Below are positions 17,651 through 26,315 of a stretch of 64,000 nucleotides of DNA, piece by piece (positions within the stretch are counted from its first letter, which is position 1; every line of letters starts with the position of its first letter). The stretch covers positions 2,046,001 to 2,110,000 of the forward strand of contig NZ_CP054587.1 of the NCBI RefSeq assembly GCF_002025255.2, in the 5' to 3' direction. This DNA is from Halolamina sp. CBA1230. GTDB taxonomy: Archaea > Halobacteriota > Halobacteria > Halobacteriales > Haloferacaceae. The notes under the pieces were generated by a model. It did not search any database, was not told where the DNA came from, and saw only the letters and a program-made list of their open reading frames with translations. Made by a program: the position numbers and the translations under genes.

Positions 17651-19547
17651 GCACGGCAGCCCCGGGAGTGTCGACGGCGACGCCGCGGCCTCCCGGCTCT
17701 CGGCGCTCGACCGGGCGCTGTACACGCTGTTCGCGAGCGAGGCCGACGCCGCGCGCCACAGCGCCCACCGCGAGCAGTACCGCGGCACCGACCTCGGCGT
17801 CGGCTTCGACGTGTACGTCGCCCGGCTCCACGGGCTCGCGTGGCTGGCCGCGGTGCTGGCGGTCGTTCCGACGCTCGCGATCGCGCTCGCAGCGCCGGAG
17901 GGGACGTACGACGTGGTCGCGGGGCTGCTCGCGCGGGTCGCGCCCGTCGGCGTCGCACCGCGACCGCCCCGGCTCCTCGTCGGTGCCGTCGTCGGAACCG
18001 TGGTCGGCGTCGCCACCCGCCACGGGGTGATCGCGCTCGGCGGGCGCTACCTCGGCTGGCTGGCGAGCGCTCGGCAGGCCGACATCGGGCGCACCCTCCC
18101 CGGCGCCGCCCGCTACCTCCACGCGCTCTCCTCGGGCGCCGACAGCCCCCGCGAGATGCTCCGGAAGGTGGCCGAGAACGACGCCTACGGCGAGACCGCC
18201 GTCGCCGCGCGGAAGGTGCTCAACACCGCCGCGCTCACCGGCAGCCTGAACGAGGGGCTGCGCCGGGTCGCCCGCGACACCCCCTCGCGGGACACGCTCG
18301 CGCCGTTCCTGCTGAAGTTCCGCGAACACAGCGAGCAGGGCGGCGACGCGCTGGCGAACTACCTCGGTCTCGAAGCTCGGATGCTCGGCCACCAGCGCTC
18401 GCAGGCCCAGCGGCGCAACGAGGGGTTCCTCGAACTGGTCGCGGAGCTGTTCGTCGTGCTGCTGGTGCTGCCCGCGCTACTCGTGGTCGTGCTGACCGTG
18501 ATGAGCGTGCTCGCACCCGGGCTCTCGGCGCAGATACCGACGCCGTTGGGGCCGATCACCACGCGGGCACTGCTGATCTACGGCGCCGCCGCGTTCGTGC
18601 TGCTCGTCGGCGCCGGCGCGGCGACGACGGTCGGCCACCTCCGACCGACGGAGCGACAGGTGACGTACAGCCGACCCGAGGGGCCGCTGGAGACGCTCCG
18701 TTCGACACTGACGAACCCCGCGAGCGCCGCCGTCGTGCTCGCGCCGCTGGCGCTCGCCGGGATCGGTGCGGGACATCTCGCCCGCATCCACCCGCTCGGC
18801 TCGCTGCTCGCGGGCTACGTCGCGTGGGGCGTCCCGGTCGGCGCCGTCGCGGTCCGCCGCGCGCGGATCGACGACGCGAAAGACCGGGAGATCCAGGAGT
18901 TCGTCCACGCCGTCTCGGGTCACGTCGGCCTCGGCCGGCCGTTCGGCGAAGCGGTCGAACTGGTCGCCGAGGACGTGGATCTCGGCCCGCTTCAGGAAGA
19001 CGTTGCCTCCTTGGCGTTCGACCTCTCGCTGTCGGACAGCCCCGACGGCGCCGACCGACGGACGGCGGCGCTCTCCCGGTTCGTCGACCGGGTCGGGACG
19101 CCGCTGGCTGCCCAGACGATGGGGCTAGTGACGGGCGCGTTCGACGCCGGCAGCGACACCGAGTCGGTGTTCGAGACGCTCCAGACTGAAGTCGGCCAAC
19201 TCTATCACGAGAAACGAGCCCTGCGGAGTGATCTCGCGGTGTACGTCGGCGTCGGCTGGGTGACGGCGCTGCTGGTGGTCGCGATCGTCGTCGCGGTCGA
19301 CCTGTACGTGCTCGACGGGTTCGCACAGCTGTCGGCGATGCCCGGCTCGGCCGGCTTCGCGCTGGATCCGAACGCGATCCGGCCCGAACGCGAGCGGTTC
19401 CGCTTCGCGGTCGTCGCCGTCGCGACCTCGATCGCCGCGGGCTGGTTCGCCGGGATGGCCAGCCGCGGCCCCTACGACGCGCTGTTGCACTCCGGCCTGT
19501 TGGGTGCGCTTGCCGCCGCAGTGTTCGCGGGGGTGGGGCTGGCGTGA
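17640..19547 (+). CDS. pilus/secretion platform membrane protein (GspF/TadC/PilC family)
   Basis: A 635-residue inner-membrane platform protein that pairs with the ATPase encoded just upstream. It contains two T2SSF-like repeats: cytoplasmic four-helix parts at roughly residues 150-260 (PGAARYLHALSSGADSPREMLR) and 410-510 (DREIQEFVHAVSGHVGLGRPFGEAVE). Pairs and groups of transmembrane helices stand between and after them. The duplicated architecture is usual in archaeal pilus and archaellum systems (compare ArlJ). The start overlaps the ATPase reading frame by 11 bases, evidence that the ATPase gene is, or recently was, translated through the downstream frame. Confidence 0.9.
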   Translation: MSTEHGSPGSVDGDAAASRLSALDRALYTLFASEADAARHSAHREQYRGTDLGVGFDVYVARLHGLAWLAAVLAVVPTLAIALAAPEGTYDVVAGLLARVAPVGVAPRPPRLLVGAVVGTVVGVATRHGVIALGGRYLGWLASARQADIGRTLPGAARYLHALSSGADSPREMLRKVAENDAYGETAVAARKVLNTAALTGSLNEGLRRVARDTPSRDTLAPFLLKFREHSEQGGDALANYLGLEARMLGHQRSQAQRRNEGFLELVAELFVVLLVLPALLVVVLTVMSVLAPGLSAQIPTPLGPITTRALLIYGAAAFVLLVGAGAATTVGHLRPTERQVTYSRPEGPLETLRSTLTNPASAAVVLAPLALAGIGAGHLARIHPLGSLLAGYVAWGVPVGAVAVRRARIDDAKDREIQEFVHAVSGHVGLGRPFGEAVELVAEDVDLGPLQEDVASLAFDLSLSDSPDGADRRTAALSRFVDRVGTPLAAQTMGLVTGAFDAGSDTESVFETLQTEVGQLYHEKRALRSDLAVYVGVGWVTALLVVAIVVAVDLYVLDGFAQLSAMPGSAGFALDPNAIRPERERFRFAVVAVATSIAAGWFAGMASRGPYDALLHSGLLGALAAAVFAGVGLA

Positions 19548-20272
19548 GCGACGGCGACAGCACCCCACGCCGTCGCGCGCAGTCGCACGTCGTCGGGGTC
19601 GCACTCCTCATCGCGATCACGACGATATCGATGGGCGCGCTCACGGCGGGCGTCGGCGGGATCGTCGAGAGCAACGCCGCGGCCGCCGACGCGGACCGCG
19701 TGGCCGACTCGTTCGCGGACATCGACTCCTCGGCGTCGACGGGCGTCGAGCGCCACGACCTCGCGTTCGGTGAGGGGAGCCTCTCGGTCGAACCCCGGAC
19801 GGTCAGGCTGTTCGACGGCGACCGCCGCGTCGCCGAACGCGAGGCGAAGGCGCTCGTGTTCGAGGCCGGCGATCGCCGGGCGACCTACCTCGCTGGCGGC
19901 GTCGTCCGAGGGGTGGGGAACGCCTCCCGGCTCGGCGAGGCGCCGCCGATCGCGACCGGCGACGGCCTCCTGCTCGTCGGCCTTCCCGTTCTGAACGTCG
20001 ACGGCAGCGCCTCGATCGCGGGGGAGAGCGTGACGGCGACGCTCCGGACCGACACCAGCCACGAGCGCCGCGAACTCGGCCGAGGCGAGTACCGCCTCGC
20101 GGTCGAGACCGCGACGCCGGGCGCGTGGGAGCGCTACTTCGCCGAGTCGAACGCGAGCGTGACCCGCCGGGCGTTCGACGGCGACGAGCACGGGAGCGTC
20201 GTTGCCACGTTCCCCGCCGAACGGACGGGGTATCTGGTGGTTCACGAGGTGGAACTGGAGGTGGAGACGTGA
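19544..20272 (+). CDS. prepilin-like protein 1 of the secretion operon
   Basis: A 242-residue protein with a class III signal: RRRAQSHVVGVALLIAIT, where a PibD-type peptidase would cut between A and Q and leave a hydrophobic helix for filament packing. This is the form closest to archaeal pilins and archaellins. The remaining ~200 residues form a probably extracellular beta-rich domain. The GTG start overlaps the stop of the platform gene (GTGA). The length is larger than a major pilin, so a minor or tip pilin is plausible. Confidence 0.75.
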   Translation: MSDGDSTPRRRAQSHVVGVALLIAITTISMGALTAGVGGIVESNAAAADADRVADSFADIDSSASTGVERHDLAFGEGSLSVEPRTVRLFDGDRRVAEREAKALVFEAGDRRATYLAGGVVRGVGNASRLGEAPPIATGDGLLLVGLPVLNVDGSASIAGESVTATLRTDTSHERRELGRGEYRLAVETATPGAWERYFAESNASVTRRAFDGDEHGSVVATFPAERTGYLVVHEVELEVET

Positions 20273-20745
20273 GGTTTGATGGCGACGACCGCGGGGTCAC
20301 CCCGGCGGTCGGGAAGGCGCTGGAGGTCGGGATCGTCGTCCTGTTTGTCGGGGCGATGACGACCGCGCTGTACGGCGGTGCGGTCCCCGACTACCGCGAC
20401 GCGGTCGGGGCCGAAGTCGGTGATCGGGCGGTCGTCGCGGCGGCCGAACGCGTCGAGAACGCCGTCCCGCCGACGGCGGGCAGCGTCCGGACCGTCCACG
20501 AGGTCGACCTGCCGCGAACGATCCGGGGGGAGAACTACCGGCTCGCCGTCGAGGACGGGGTACTCGTCCTCGACCACCCCTCGCCGGCCGTCGACGCCCG
20601 CGCTCGGCTCGCGCTCCCCCAGCGTGTCGAGTCGGTCGACGGCGCGTGGCGGAGTAGCGACGACGCGGTGGTGCTGGTCACCGGCGACCGTGGAGGACTG
20701 CACGTCGAACTCACTGCCAGTGACGCGCTCGGAGGGGAGCGATGA
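20269..20745 (+). CDS. prepilin-like protein 2 of the secretion operon
   Basis: A 158-residue protein that begins with a short charged leader and DDRGVTPAVGKALEVGIVVL, a class III-type cleavage site (G before V) and hydrophobic helix. The C-terminal ~120 residues look extracellular and beta-rich. The start is GTG 20269 overlapping the previous stop; a longer frame upstream would overlap prepilin 1 and lacks the signal at its N-terminus. The function is inferred from signal and context only. Confidence 0.75.
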   Translation: MRFDGDDRGVTPAVGKALEVGIVVLFVGAMTTALYGGAVPDYRDAVGAEVGDRAVVAAAERVENAVPPTAGSVRTVHEVDLPRTIRGENYRLAVEDGVLVLDHPSPAVDARARLALPQRVESVDGAWRSSDDAVVLVTGDRGGLHVELTASDALGGER

Positions 20746-21398
20746 CCGACGCCCGCGGGCAGGCGAACCTGCTCTCGCTCGTGGTCGCGCTCACCGCGCT
20801 GGTGTCGGCGACGACGCTGGGGCTGGTGATCGCCGACGGCGCGCTGGCGGGTGCCGATCGAGAGCCGGGCGAACGCCGTGCGGCCGTCGCTACGGCGGAG
20901 CGGCTCGTGAGCGCCGACGCGACGACGGTCCGGGAGAACGTGCTCGACGACGACACTGTCGGGGGGCTCTCGTTGTCGGACCTCGACGCCCTCGCTCCGC
21001 CCGTCGCGAACCGCTCGGTTCGAGTCCGGCTGGGCGACGAGACGCTACTCGAACGCGGTGATCCCACCGGCGCGACCGTCGAGCGGGTAGTGCTCGTCGC
21101 CGAACGGACGACACGGTCCCGCTCGCTCGCCGTCGGCGGTGGCGACGATCTCACGCTGCCCCGTCGGACCGACCGCGTGGAACTGACGTTCGGCGGCGGG
21201 TCGACGGTGGAGACGGTCCGGGCCAACGGCCGGATCGTGCTCCACGAACCCGGCGGGCTCACGGGGCAGTTCGTCGTCGAGCCCTCGCGGTACGAGACGG
21301 TGACGCTGGCGTTCGAGGGCGGGACGGCACAGATCGCAGTCGAGTCGACGCCCCTGCGGACGGAGAAAGCAACCCTGCGGGTGACCGTCGATGACTGA
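20742..21398 (+). CDS. prepilin-like protein 3 of the secretion operon
   Basis: A 218-residue protein starting TDARGQANLLSLVVALTALV, again a class III signal with a predicted cut between G and Q followed by a hydrophobic helix lacking charge. The mature domain has alternating short strands and several Thr/Val-rich stretches. ATG 20742 overlaps the upstream stop by four bases and the downstream gene starts inside its last codons. I recall this as one of a run of haloarchaeal DUF families always found behind PilB/PilC-type genes. Confidence 0.75.
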   Translation: MTDARGQANLLSLVVALTALVSATTLGLVIADGALAGADREPGERRAAVATAERLVSADATTVRENVLDDDTVGGLSLSDLDALAPPVANRSVRVRLGDETLLERGDPTGATVERVVLVAERTTRSRSLAVGGGDDLTLPRRTDRVELTFGGGSTVETVRANGRIVLHEPGGLTGQFVVEPSRYETVTLAFEGGTAQIAVESTPLRTEKATLRVTVDD

Positions 21399-21798
21399 CC
21401 GCGGCCAGCTCTCGCTCACGATGGTCGAGGCCGGTGTGGGGGTACTCCTGCTGTTCGCGGCGACGGCGACGTTCGCGCTCGGCCTCCCTGCTGCGGGCGT
21501 CGACGAGGCCCAACTCGATCGGTACGCCGACGACGCTGGGACGGTGCTCTCCCGCGAGCCGCCACAGCACGGCGGGCTGACCAGGCTCTCGGAGGTGACC
21601 CGGTCCGAGTCGGCGTTCGAACGCGAGCGCTCGGCGCTCTCACATCGCGTCGAGCGGATCCTCCCCGAGAACCTCATGTATCGCGTCGAAACACCTCACG
21701 GCGCCGTCGGCTTCCGACGACCGACCGGCGTCCCCACCGGCCGGGCAGCGGTGCCGACCGTGGGTGGTCGAGTGATAATCCGGGTGTGGTACGCGTGA
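21391..21798 (+). CDS. prepilin-like protein 4 of the secretion operon
   Basis: A 135-residue protein with the signal TDRGQLSLTMVEAGVGVLLL, cut predicted between G and Q. A glutamate at position 9 of the mature helix (VEAGV), close to position 5 where the conserved Glu of bacterial type IV pilins lies, is unusual among the five. The C-terminal part is short and basic. It overlaps both neighbours. The size is near that of a small minor pilin. Confidence 0.72.
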   Translation: MTDRGQLSLTMVEAGVGVLLLFAATATFALGLPAAGVDEAQLDRYADDAGTVLSREPPQHGGLTRLSEVTRSESAFERERSALSHRVERILPENLMYRVETPHGAVGFRRPTGVPTGRAAVPTVGGRVIIRVWYA

Positions 21799-22334
21799 AC
21801 CGGGCGTCGAGGGTCTGTGGGGACGACCGCGGGCAGACGGTGCTCGTCGCGGCGGCGATGCTCGCGCTGGCGCTGATCCCGCTGGGTTTTGCGTACCTCC
21901 AGCTGGGCTACCACGAGGACGTGGCGGCGTCGACGTCGCCGGAGACGCCCGGCAGTGAGACGATCCGGCTGCTCGAACGCGCGGTGTACGACGCCGGCGG
22001 CGAGGCGACGGGCCACCCCTGGCAGGGACGGGCCGGCGCAGTCCAGCAGGTGAACGCCTCGCTCGCGCCGCGGGAGCGGGATATCGAGGCCGCGCAGGTG
22101 ACCGGCGGGACCGTGGTCCGGACCGAACGCAACGAAAGCACTGCGGGCGCGTGGGCGGCCGAGAACTGTCCGAACAGTGCGGGACGGCTGTTCGGTGACT
22201 GCGAGGCGCTCGGTGGGATGATCGTCCAGGAGCGGGCCGGCGAGACCCACCTGCTCGCGGTCGCGTACGACATCCGCGTCGTCGACGACCGCGGGGAGAC
22301 GGCGCTGACGGTGGTGATCCGAGCCGACGGGTGA
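21795..22334 (+). CDS. prepilin-like protein 5 of the secretion operon
   Basis: A 179-residue protein (GTG 21795; an in-frame GTG three codons earlier is less likely because 21795 gives the GTGA overlap). The leader is followed by GDDRGQTVLVAAAMLALALI, a class III signal with a G/Q cut. Two cysteines (AENCPNSAGRLFGDCEALGG) could form a disulfide outside the cell. It is the last gene of the operon; it converges on a minus-strand gene 17 bases later. Confidence 0.73.
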   Translation: MNRASRVCGDDRGQTVLVAAAMLALALIPLGFAYLQLGYHEDVAASTSPETPGSETIRLLERAVYDAGGEATGHPWQGRAGAVQQVNASLAPRERDIEAAQVTGGTVVRTERNESTAGAWAAENCPNSAGRLFGDCEALGGMIVQERAGETHLLAVAYDIRVVDDRGETALTVVIRADG

Positions 22335-22350
22335 CGTGCTCCGAAGGCGG

Positions 22351-22725
22351 CTACCGCTCGTCTTCGTCGTTGATCTCGTCGACGTGCTCGGTCGTCTCGC
22401 GTTCGGTCTCGGCGATCTCCTCGCGCTCGGTGGTCGCGGGGTCGGCGTGTTCGGCCTCGCCGAGCTCCTCCATGATCGCGTCGCGGGCGGCCTGTTCGTC
22501 CTCGAACTCGTCGTCGAGGCGGTCGAGCACGCTGCCAAGCGACTCCTCCTCGGCGACGACCTCGTCGGGCGCGTCCCGGAGCTCCGCACGGATCTCGGCG
22601 CTGTTGCTCGGGAACTTCACGTCGTCGACGGCCGACTCGAACTCCTCGATGATCTCCGACTGGCGCTCGCGACGCTCACGCTGTCGGCGCTCGGCCTGTT
22701 CGTCGGCGGAAACATCGTCGGACAT
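22351..22725 (-). CDS. acidic coiled-coil-like haloarchaeal protein, unknown function
   Basis: A 124-residue, extremely charged protein: about a third of residues are Asp or Glu, with Arg/Gln clusters at the N-terminus (ADEQAERRQRERRERQ). The central part (residues ~25-75) has heptad-like hydrophobic spacing, suggesting helices or a coiled coil, and the C-terminus looks disordered. No cysteines, no membrane helix and no catalytic motif are visible. It lies 60 bases downstream of aIF2-beta on the same strand, so co-transcription is possible. I cannot name the family. Confidence 0.65.
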   Translation of the reverse strand: MSDDVSADEQAERRQRERRERQSEIIEEFESAVDDVKFPSNSAEIRAELRDAPDEVVAEEESLGSVLDRLDDEFEDEQAARDAIMEELGEAEHADPATTEREEIAETERETTEHVDEINDEDER

Positions 22726-22785
22726 GCCCCAATGTACGGCGTCGACGATGAAGGGCGTGACGGCCGGGAAGAAGCGAGCGAGGAG

Positions 22786-23397
22786 TTAGTTCACTTTCTG
22801 GGCGAACACGAGGTTGCCCGAGACGTTGTTGACCCGGGCACGGACCGTCTCCCCCTCCTCGGCGCCGGAGACGAACATCGTGTAGTCGCCGCGTTTGGCG
22901 ACGCCGTCGCCCTTGCGGCCGGTGTCGGTGATCTCGACTTCGTACGTCTCGCCCTCCTCGATCTCGGCGGTCGTCTCCTGGCTGCTGCTGGAGGACTGCT
23001 TGGTGACGGGGCGGAACGCCCCACACGCCTCACACCGCAGCATCATCGTGCCGTCCTCGTTGACCAGCCGGGTGTCGGGCAGGCCACACTCCGAACAGCG
23101 GACGAACTCCTCGACGTAGCTGTCGATGGCGCCCTGGAAGTCCCGCTCCGAGAAGCTCCCGTTGTACCGCGAGCGCCCGTCGCCGAACTGGCCGGCGGTG
23201 CCCAGTTCGCCCTGGATCTCGCGGTGGAGGTGTTCTGGCTCCCGCGAGAGGGCGTCGGCGATCTCCTTGAGGTTGGTGAGCCGCGTGAACGCCCCGTCTT
23301 TCTGTACCTGCGGGTCGGGGACGCTGAGACGCTCGTCGCTCCCGCCCAGTTCGGGCACGTTCTCCATCGCCCGATCGAGTTGCTCCTCGTACTCCAT
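22786..23397 (-). CDS. translation initiation factor 2 subunit beta with C-terminal TRAM domain
   Basis: A 203-residue haloarchaeal aIF2-beta. The core (residues ~20-135) has the alpha-beta domain with GDGRSRYNGSF and a C-terminal zinc ribbon with cysteine pairs CSECGLPDTRLV and LRCEACGAF. A serine linker then leads to a TRAM RNA-binding domain (GETYEVEITDTGRKGDGVAK). It is the subunit that helps aIF2 deliver initiator tRNA to the ribosome; the TRAM fusion is typical of haloarchaea. A TATA-like element lies 24-32 nt before ATG 23397 (GGTTTAGGG on the plus strand, 23421-23429), so the mRNA is probably leaderless. Confidence 0.93.
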   Translation of the reverse strand: MEYEEQLDRAMENVPELGGSDERLSVPDPQVQKDGAFTRLTNLKEIADALSREPEHLHREIQGELGTAGQFGDGRSRYNGSFSERDFQGAIDSYVEEFVRCSECGLPDTRLVNEDGTMMLRCEACGAFRPVTKQSSSSSQETTAEIEEGETYEVEITDTGRKGDGVAKRGDYTMFVSGAEEGETVRARVNNVSGNLVFAQKVN

Positions 23398-23565
23398 ACC
23401 CGTGATAATCGGCGCAGGAGGTTTAGGGCTTCCGAGGAGCCACCGATGTTGATCTCTCAGTCCTTCAACGCGTGCGCGAGCGCGCGAACGATCGAATGGA
23501 CGCACAGCCGCCGTTTCCGGCGGTCTGGGGAAACTACTTAACGGGTGCGGTCCAACGCTTCCGCT

Positions 23566-24024
23566 GTGAGCAAGATCACCTTCCGCGCCGACGACGCGCT
23601 CGTCGAGCAGTTGGACGCGCTCGACGCCTCCAAGAGCGAGGTGATGCGCGAGGCGCTCCGGGAGTTCCTCGACCGCCACCCCGACGTGGGCGGCGAGCGG
23701 GAGGTGACGACAGCGACCGACAGTGGCCAGCCGGAACCGACGGCGTCGACGCCCGAACTCACCGTCAACATCAACCTTGACGGGGAGGCGAGCGTCGACG
23801 CGCCGACGGAGACGGCCGTCGACGTGGTGACGGAAGAGACCGAGGAGGCGTGTAAACAGTGCGGAGCGACCGTGAGCGACGAACACTCCTTCTGCCCCAA
23901 CTGTGGCGAGGAGCACCGGCGCCGACCGCGCTGTGAGTGTGGCGAGGAGATCGAGTCGGACTGGGCGTTCTGCCCGGGCTGTGGCCGCCGCAGCTCGGCC
24001 TCCGACGTGTTCGACCGCGCGTAG
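23566..24024 (+). CDS. cdrL: CdrL-like regulator: ribbon-helix-helix plus double zinc ribbon
   Basis: A 152-residue protein. Residues ~3-40 form a ribbon-helix-helix DNA-binding domain (KITFRADDALVEQLDAL). After an acidic linker two zinc ribbons follow (CKQCGATVSDEHSFCPNC and CECGEEIESDWAFCPGCG). It sits directly upstream of cdrS-ftsZ2, the arrangement described for CdrL, the regulator of the cdrS-ftsZ2 cell-division operon in Halobacterium and Haloferax. GTG 23566 is chosen because a TATA element (ACTACTTAA, ~23533-23541) lies about 29 nt upstream. The assignment to CdrL rests on architecture and synteny. Confidence 0.85.
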   Translation: MSKITFRADDALVEQLDALDASKSEVMREALREFLDRHPDVGGEREVTTATDSGQPEPTASTPELTVNINLDGEASVDAPTETAVDVVTEETEEACKQCGATVSDEHSFCPNCGEEHRRRPRCECGEEIESDWAFCPGCGRRSSASDVFDRA

Positions 24025-24028
24025 CCGG

Positions 24029-24187
24029 TGTCTGACAACGTCGGCCAGTGTCTTACAACCGGCGGAAGCTTTTTATTAGATAGCTTCGTTAGTGTGGACG
24101 CGTAAGACGGTCGTCTTACAGAGCCGGGAGGACGGAGAGCCCGACCGGGTGGGACTGTAGGCGACGGCTCGCGCCGGTTCGTCTTAC
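24029..24187 (+). promoter_or_regulatory. cdrS-ftsZ2 promoter with repeated GTCTTAC operators
   Basis: The 178-base gap between cdrL and cdrS holds a TATA-like element (TTTTTATTAGA, 24070-24080) surrounded by related sites. These are TGTCTGACAAC (24029-24039), TGTCTTACAAC (24049-24059), the perfect inverted repeat GTAAGACG-GT-CGTCTTAC (24102-24119), and a further CGTCTTAC (24180-24187). Two sites lie upstream of the TATA box and the others at or after the likely start near 24103. This is a convincing operator cluster for the RHH proteins CdrL and/or CdrS, which bind DNA as dimers to short repeats. Confidence 0.7.
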
Positions 24188-24202
24188 CGGGGGAAACCAA
24201 CC

Positions 24203-24376
24203 ATGGAGCGTGTCACACTGCGAATACCACGACAGCAGGTCGAAGAGGTCGAACAGATGGTCGAGACTGGGGAGTTCCCCAACAGGAGCGAAGCGATCCG
24301 CTCGGCCGTCCGCGAGATGATCGACGAGAACGACGCGGCCGAGAGCGGCCGCGACCGCGGCTGGGCCAAGGTGTAA
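24203..24376 (+). CDS. cdrS: CdrS, small ribbon-helix-helix regulator of cell division
   Basis: A 57-residue RHH protein: strand [12 protein letters not shown], then helices with [20 protein letters not shown] and AVREMID. It is the signature of CopG/CdrS proteins. It lies three bases before ftsZ2, the conserved two-gene unit in which CdrS controls ftsZ2 and other division genes in haloarchaea. The start ATG 24203 is preceded by GTC-rich operator repeats. It is too short to reveal effector binding, and no second domain is present. Confidence 0.92.
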   Translation: MERVTLRIPRQQVEEVEQMVETGEFPNRSEAIRSAVREMIDENDAAESGRDRGWAKV

Positions 24377-24379
24377 TAC

Positions 24380-25576
24380 ATGCAGGATATCGTTCAGGAC
24401 GCACTCGACAACGCGGAGGCCGAGCAGCGGTCGATGCAGGACGTCGACAGCGACGACGACGAGTTCGGGGACCCCCGGATCGTCATCGTCGGTGCCGGCG
24501 GGGCGGGGAACAACACCGTCAACCGCCTGTACAACATCGGCGTCGACGGCGCCGAGACCATCGCGATCAACACGGACAAGCAGCACCTGCAGATGATCGA
24601 GGCCGACACGAAGATCCTCGTCGGCAAATCCCTGACGCAGGGTCTCGGTGCGGGCGGCGACCCCGAGATGGGCGAGCGCGCGACCGAGATGGCCCAGGGC
24701 ACGATCAAGGAGGTGCTGGGTGACGCGGACCTCGTGTTCGTGACCGCCGGGATGGGCGGTGGGACCGGCACGGGTGCCGCCCCCGTCGTCTCCAACATCG
24801 CCAAAGAGCAGGGTGCGATCGTTGTGGGGATGGTCTCCACGCCGTTCAACGTCGAGCGCGCCCGCACCGTCAAGGCCGAGGAAGGCCTGGAGCGACTCCG
24901 CGAGGAGGCGGACTCGATCATCGTGCTGGACAACAACCGGCTGCTGGACTACGTCCCGAACCTGCCCATCGGGAAGGCGTTCTCCGTAATGGACCAGATC
25001 ATCGCCGAGACCGTCAAGGGGATCTCGGAGACGATCACGCAGCCGTCGCTGATCAACCTGGACTACGCCGACATGTCCACCATCATGAACCAGGGTGGCG
25101 TAGCAGTCATGCTCGTCGGCGAGACCCAGGACTCCAACAAGACCGACGAGGTGGTCAACGACGCGATGAACCACCCGCTGCTGGACGTGGACTACCGCGG
25201 CGCCACCGGCGGGCTGGTCCACATCACCGGCGGTCCCGACCTCACCCTCAAAGAGGCTGAGGGGATCGCCGACAGCATCACCGAGCGGCTGGAGGCCAGC
25301 GCCAACGTCATCTGGGGCGCCCGCATCCAGGAGGAGTACAAGGGGAAAGTGCGCGTCATGGCCATCATGACCGGCGTGAAGTCCGCGCAGGTGCTCGGGT
25401 CGACCACGCAGCAGCAGGCCAACGAGTCCCGCCGCGCGCTCAGCGACGACGACCTCGATGACGCCGACTTCGACGCCAGGACGAACGCCCAGACCGCGAG
25501 CCAGGGCGGCGCCGCCCGCGACGGCGGCGGTCGCGACCACGACGACAGCAACAGCAACGTCGACGTCATCCGCTGA
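24380..25576 (+). CDS. ftsZ2: cell division protein FtsZ2
   Basis: A 398-residue tubulin-superfamily GTPase that forms the mid-cell ring with FtsZ1 in haloarchaea and is needed for constriction. It has [14 protein letters not shown] at residues ~38-51 and the tubulin signature [10 protein letters not shown] at ~126. The T7 loop catalytic region ends [12 protein letters not shown]- and C-terminal tails are acidic and probably disordered (the C-terminus is rich in Asp, Gly and Ser). The N-terminus MQDIVQDAL and linkage to cdrS identify the FtsZ2 paralogue rather than FtsZ1. Confidence 0.95.
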   Translation: MQDIVQDALDNAEAEQRSMQDVDSDDDEFGDPRIVIVGAGGAGNNTVNRLYNIGVDGAETIAINTDKQHLQMIEADTKILVGKSLTQGLGAGGDPEMGERATEMAQGTIKEVLGDADLVFVTAGMGGGTGTGAAPVVSNIAKEQGAIVVGMVSTPFNVERARTVKAEEGLERLREEADSIIVLDNNRLLDYVPNLPIGKAFSVMDQIIAETVKGISETITQPSLINLDYADMSTIMNQGGVAVMLVGETQDSNKTDEVVNDAMNHPLLDVDYRGATGGLVHITGGPDLTLKEAEGIADSITERLEASANVIWGARIQEEYKGKVRVMAIMTGVKSAQVLGSTTQQQANESRRALSDDDLDDADFDARTNAQTASQGGAARDGGGRDHDDSNSNVDVIR

Positions 25577-25618
25577 CGCGGCGCCGTTCTCCCGTTTTTC
25601 CTCGCCGATCAGCCCCGG

Positions 25619-26263
25619 CTACACTACGTCGCCGCGGACCGTCGCCCCGTCCTGTTCCGCGCGACGCTGTTTGACAGTCTCGGCGGCCGCGCGGGCCTCC
25701 TCCTCGTCGGCGCCGAGCATCCCGAGCGCCTCGGGCAGCGTCGGGAAGGCGAGCTCGCCCGCCCGCAATTTCTCGATCGTCTCGGTCTCGCGTTCGCCGT
25801 CGATCCAGAGGCAGGCGCCCCGCGGATCGAGCACCTCCTCGTAGGCGTCGCGGTCGAGCGCCCCCTGGAGGCGCTGGGTGACGTTGTCGCCGAAGGGGGC
25901 GTTACACACCTCGAGGTGGATCGGCTCGTCTGGGTCGGTGAGGTGGGCGGCGAGACATTTCTCGGGGGCGGCGTAGCCGTTCTCGCTGGCCCGGAGGTGT
26001 TCGGGGAACTGTTCGGCCCACTCGGCGCGGACGGTGCTGCCGACGCCTTTCACGCCGTACTCCCGTTCGAACCGCTCGGCGGCCTCGTCGTCGCTCTCGA
26101 GCAGGATGTCCTTCGTGAGGTAGACGTCGAGGCGGTCGACGGGGTCGAGGCCGAGTGCGGCGTCGCCGTACAGCCAGATCTCCCGGACCGGCACGGGCAT
26201 CGTGTCGGACTCGACCGTGTCGAGCAGGGTCTCGACGCGATCCAGCGCGGCGGCACGCTCCAT
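25619..26263 (-). CDS. haloarchaeal conserved protein with nucleotidyltransferase-like start
   Basis: A 214-residue acidic soluble protein. Residues ~25-55 read VPVREIWLYGDAALGLDPVDRLDVYLTKD, in which the G-D ... LDVYLTKD pattern resembles the beginning of minimal nucleotidyltransferase folds but the second metal-binding acidic pair is not obvious. Later parts (CLWIDGERETETIEKLRAG) show no known motif. I chose the start MERAAALD at 26263; an upstream in-frame start adds nine residues. It converges on ftsZ2 and follows thrC on the same strand by 52 bases. I recall it as a haloarchaea-only DUF family of unknown function. Confidence 0.7.
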   Translation of the reverse strand: MERAAALDRVETLLDTVESDTMPVPVREIWLYGDAALGLDPVDRLDVYLTKDILLESDDEAAERFEREYGVKGVGSTVRAEWAEQFPEHLRASENGYAAPEKCLAAHLTDPDEPIHLEVCNAPFGDNVTQRLQGALDRDAYEEVLDPRGACLWIDGERETETIEKLRAGELAFPTLPEALGMLGADEEEARAAAETVKQRRAEQDGATVRGDVV

Positions 26264-26315
26264 ACGGCAGGGAAACGGGGCCGCGAGCAAGAGGCTGACG
26301 CTGTCGCCGGCGGCG

